In this document: piece by piece, positions 62,359 through 64,000 of the stretch
How positions within the stretch are numbered: position 1 is the stretch's first letter
Layout: each line of letters starts with the position of its first letter
DNA from: Pseudomonas frederiksbergensis
GTDB lineage: Bacteria; Pseudomonadota; Gammaproteobacteria; Pseudomonadales; Pseudomonadaceae
DNA: 64,000 nt
NCBI RefSeq assembly: GCF_017114915.1
Contig: NZ_JAAUOE010000017.1
Span: forward strand, 43,520 to 107,519
Reading direction: 5' to 3'
Program-made: the position numbers and the translations under genes
Notes under the pieces: generated by a model
Databases searched by the model: none
Seen by the model: the letters and a program-made list of their open reading frames with translations, nothing else
What the model was told of the DNA's origin: nothing

Positions 62359-64000
62359 GAATACCGAAGTGCTCACTGAAGTTGCCGTAAAAGACGCTCA
62401 ACCCGTGGTGGAGCAAATCGCCGAAACCCCGCCGGAGCTGGAGCCTGCTCCACCCGCGGTGGTGGCCGAGCCCGTTGTGGCGGCGCCAGCGATTGCCATT
62501 CCCGGCCTGGATGACAGCAGCCTGTACATCCATCGCGAGCTCTCGCAACTGCAGTTCAATATCCGCGTGCTGGAACAGGCGCTGGATGAGTCCTACCCCT
62601 TGCTGGAGCGGCTGAAGTTTCTGCTGATCTTCTCCAGCAACCTGGACGAGTTCTTCGAGATTCGTGTGGCCGGCCTGAAGAAGCAGATCACCTTCGCCCG
62701 TGAACAGGCGGGCGCCGATGGCCTGCAACCGCACCAGGCCCTGGCCCGCATCAGCGAGCTGGTACACGGTCACGTCGATCGTCAATACGCGATCCTCAAC
62801 GAGATTCTGTTGCCGGAACTGGAAAAACATCAGGTCCGCTTCATCCGTCGCCGTTACTGGACCACCAAGCTCAAGACCTGGGTCCGTCGTTATTTCCGCG
62901 ATGAAATCGCGCCGATCATCACCCCGATCGGCCTCGACCCGACGCACCCGTTCCCGTTGCTGGTGAACAAGAGCCTGAACTTCATCGTCGAGCTCGAAGG
63001 CATCGATGCCTTCGGTCGCGACTCCGGTCTGGCGATCATCCCGGCACCGCGTCTGCTGCCGCGGGTCATCAAGGTGCCGGAAGAAGTCGGCGGCCCTGGC
63101 GACAACTACGTGTTCCTGTCGTCGATGATCCACGCCCACGCCGATGACCTGTTCCAGGGCATGAAGGTCAAGGGCTGCTACCAGTTCCGCCTGACCCGAA
63201 ACGCCGACCTCGCGGTCGACACCGAAGACGTGGAAGACCTGGCCCGCGCCTTGCGTGGCGAGTTGTTCTCCCGTCGCTACGGTGACGCGGTACGGCTGGA
63301 AGTGGCCGACACCTGCCCGAAACACCTGTCCGACTACCTGCTCAAGCAATTCAACCTGCAAGAGACCGAGCTGTACCAGGTCAACGGTCCGGTCAACCTG
63401 ACGCGGCTGTTCAGCATCACCGGCCTGGACAGTCATCCGGAGCTGCAATACACCCCGTTCACCCCGCAGATCCCGAAACTGCTGCAGAACAGCGAGAACA
63501 TTTTCAGCGTGATCAGCAAGCAGGACATCCTGCTGCTGCACCCGTTCGAGTCGTTCACCCCGGTGGTCGACTTGCTGCGCCAGGCGGCCAAGGATCCGCA
63601 CGTGTTGGCGGTTCGCCAGACGTTGTATCGCAGCGGCGCCAACTCGGAGATCGTCGATGCGCTGGTGGACGCCGCACGTAACGGCAAGGAAGTGACGGCG
63701 GTCATCGAATTGCGCGCGCGCTTCGACGAAGAATCCAACCTGCAACTGGCCAGCCGTCTGCAAGCGGCCGGTGCGGTGGTGATTTACGGCGTGGTCGGCT
63801 TCAAGACCCACGCCAAGATGATGCTGATTCTGCGTCGCGAGGCCGGCGAGATTGTCCGCTACGCCCACTTGGGCACCGGCAACTACCACGCCGCCAACGC
63901 CCGTCTGTACACCGACTACAGCCTGCTGACCTCCGACGATGCCTTGTGCGAAGACGTCGGCAAACTGTTCAGCCAGTTGATCGGCATGGGTAAAACCCTG
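62359..64000 (+). CDS. ppk: Polyphosphate kinase 1 (3' end outside the window)
   Basis: ATG 62359; 547 codons are inside the window and the frame runs off the edge. A proline/alanine-rich N-terminal stretch (about residues 20-50) precedes the usual start ([20 protein letters not shown]). Then [53 protein letters not shown] and, near the edge, [11 protein letters not shown] with the catalytic histidine, and [18 protein letters not shown]. Makes polyphosphate from ATP. Confidence 0.95.

Overview
This window is a chromosomal stretch of a Pseudomonas of the fluorescens group. Three things show this: the gene order (proE-MATE-LysR; glnK-amtB-yjbQ-sutA; xerC-DUF484-dapF-lysA-lptM | cyaY; rnk | cyaA; argH | algR-hemC-hemD-hemX-hemY-dsbB-algQ-fklB-algP; hemB-ppk), high GC codon use, and REP-type palindromes between genes. 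No tRNA, rRNA, CRISPR array, insertion sequence or integrase was seen. Family assignments rest on motifs read in the translations and on remembered families; no database search was run.

Layout. 1-7490: end of a GGDEF/EAL protein (proE-like), a MATE exporter, a LysR regulator, a chemoreceptor and a secreted DUF4432 protein. 7492-20230: an accessory block built around comM (yifB). A complete comM (15183-16676) lies between two displaced fragments of a second comM: a 3' end at about 7492-7586 and a 5' end plus leader at about 19974-20230. Cargo A (7619-15072) is a MocR/PdxR-type regulator divergent from serC-benE-yggS-argD-like-glyA, a cassette made almost wholly of PLP-enzyme paralogues and a PLP carrier. 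Cargo B (17135-19954) is a TrlF-type PHP/SMC-like ATPase. 20230-23510: an AT-richer segment with a deaminase of the anti-phage AvcD type, a candidate AvcI-like leader or small ORF, an orphan HigA-type antitoxin and a Bro-N protein with a strongly structured leader. Core synteny resumes at ubiK (23746).

23746-32777: ubiK, nitrogen sensing and uptake (glnK-amtB), yjbQ, sutA, and the lptM-lysA-dapF-DUF484-xerC-HAD operon on the minus strand, with cyaY and a DUF1289 gene divergent. 33030-39548: rnk, class I adenylate cyclase, two small conserved genes, a glutathione S-transferase and argH. 39680-45802: the algR-haem operon. Its sensor kinase gene algZ (fimS) survives only as a frameshifted fragment whose stop still overlaps the algR start. 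45976-52214: algQ, an FKBP isomerase, the histone-like algP, a TIGR02444 gene, an ABC-F ATPase, a small MscS channel and a LysE-type exporter. 52421-55576: a four-gene cluster of LpoB-associated lipoproteins and periplasmic proteins. 55904-64000: a cytochrome c-FTR1 iron permease, a YaiI-type protein, elbB, a sterol-desaturase-type membrane protein, a DedA protein, hemB and the start of ppk.

The most unusual content is the comM hotspot (two cargoes, each abutting one end of an intact comM), the PLP-enzyme cassette, the AvcD-type locus, the Bro-N leader with two mutually exclusive pairings around its ribosome binding site, and the decayed algZ beside an intact algR.
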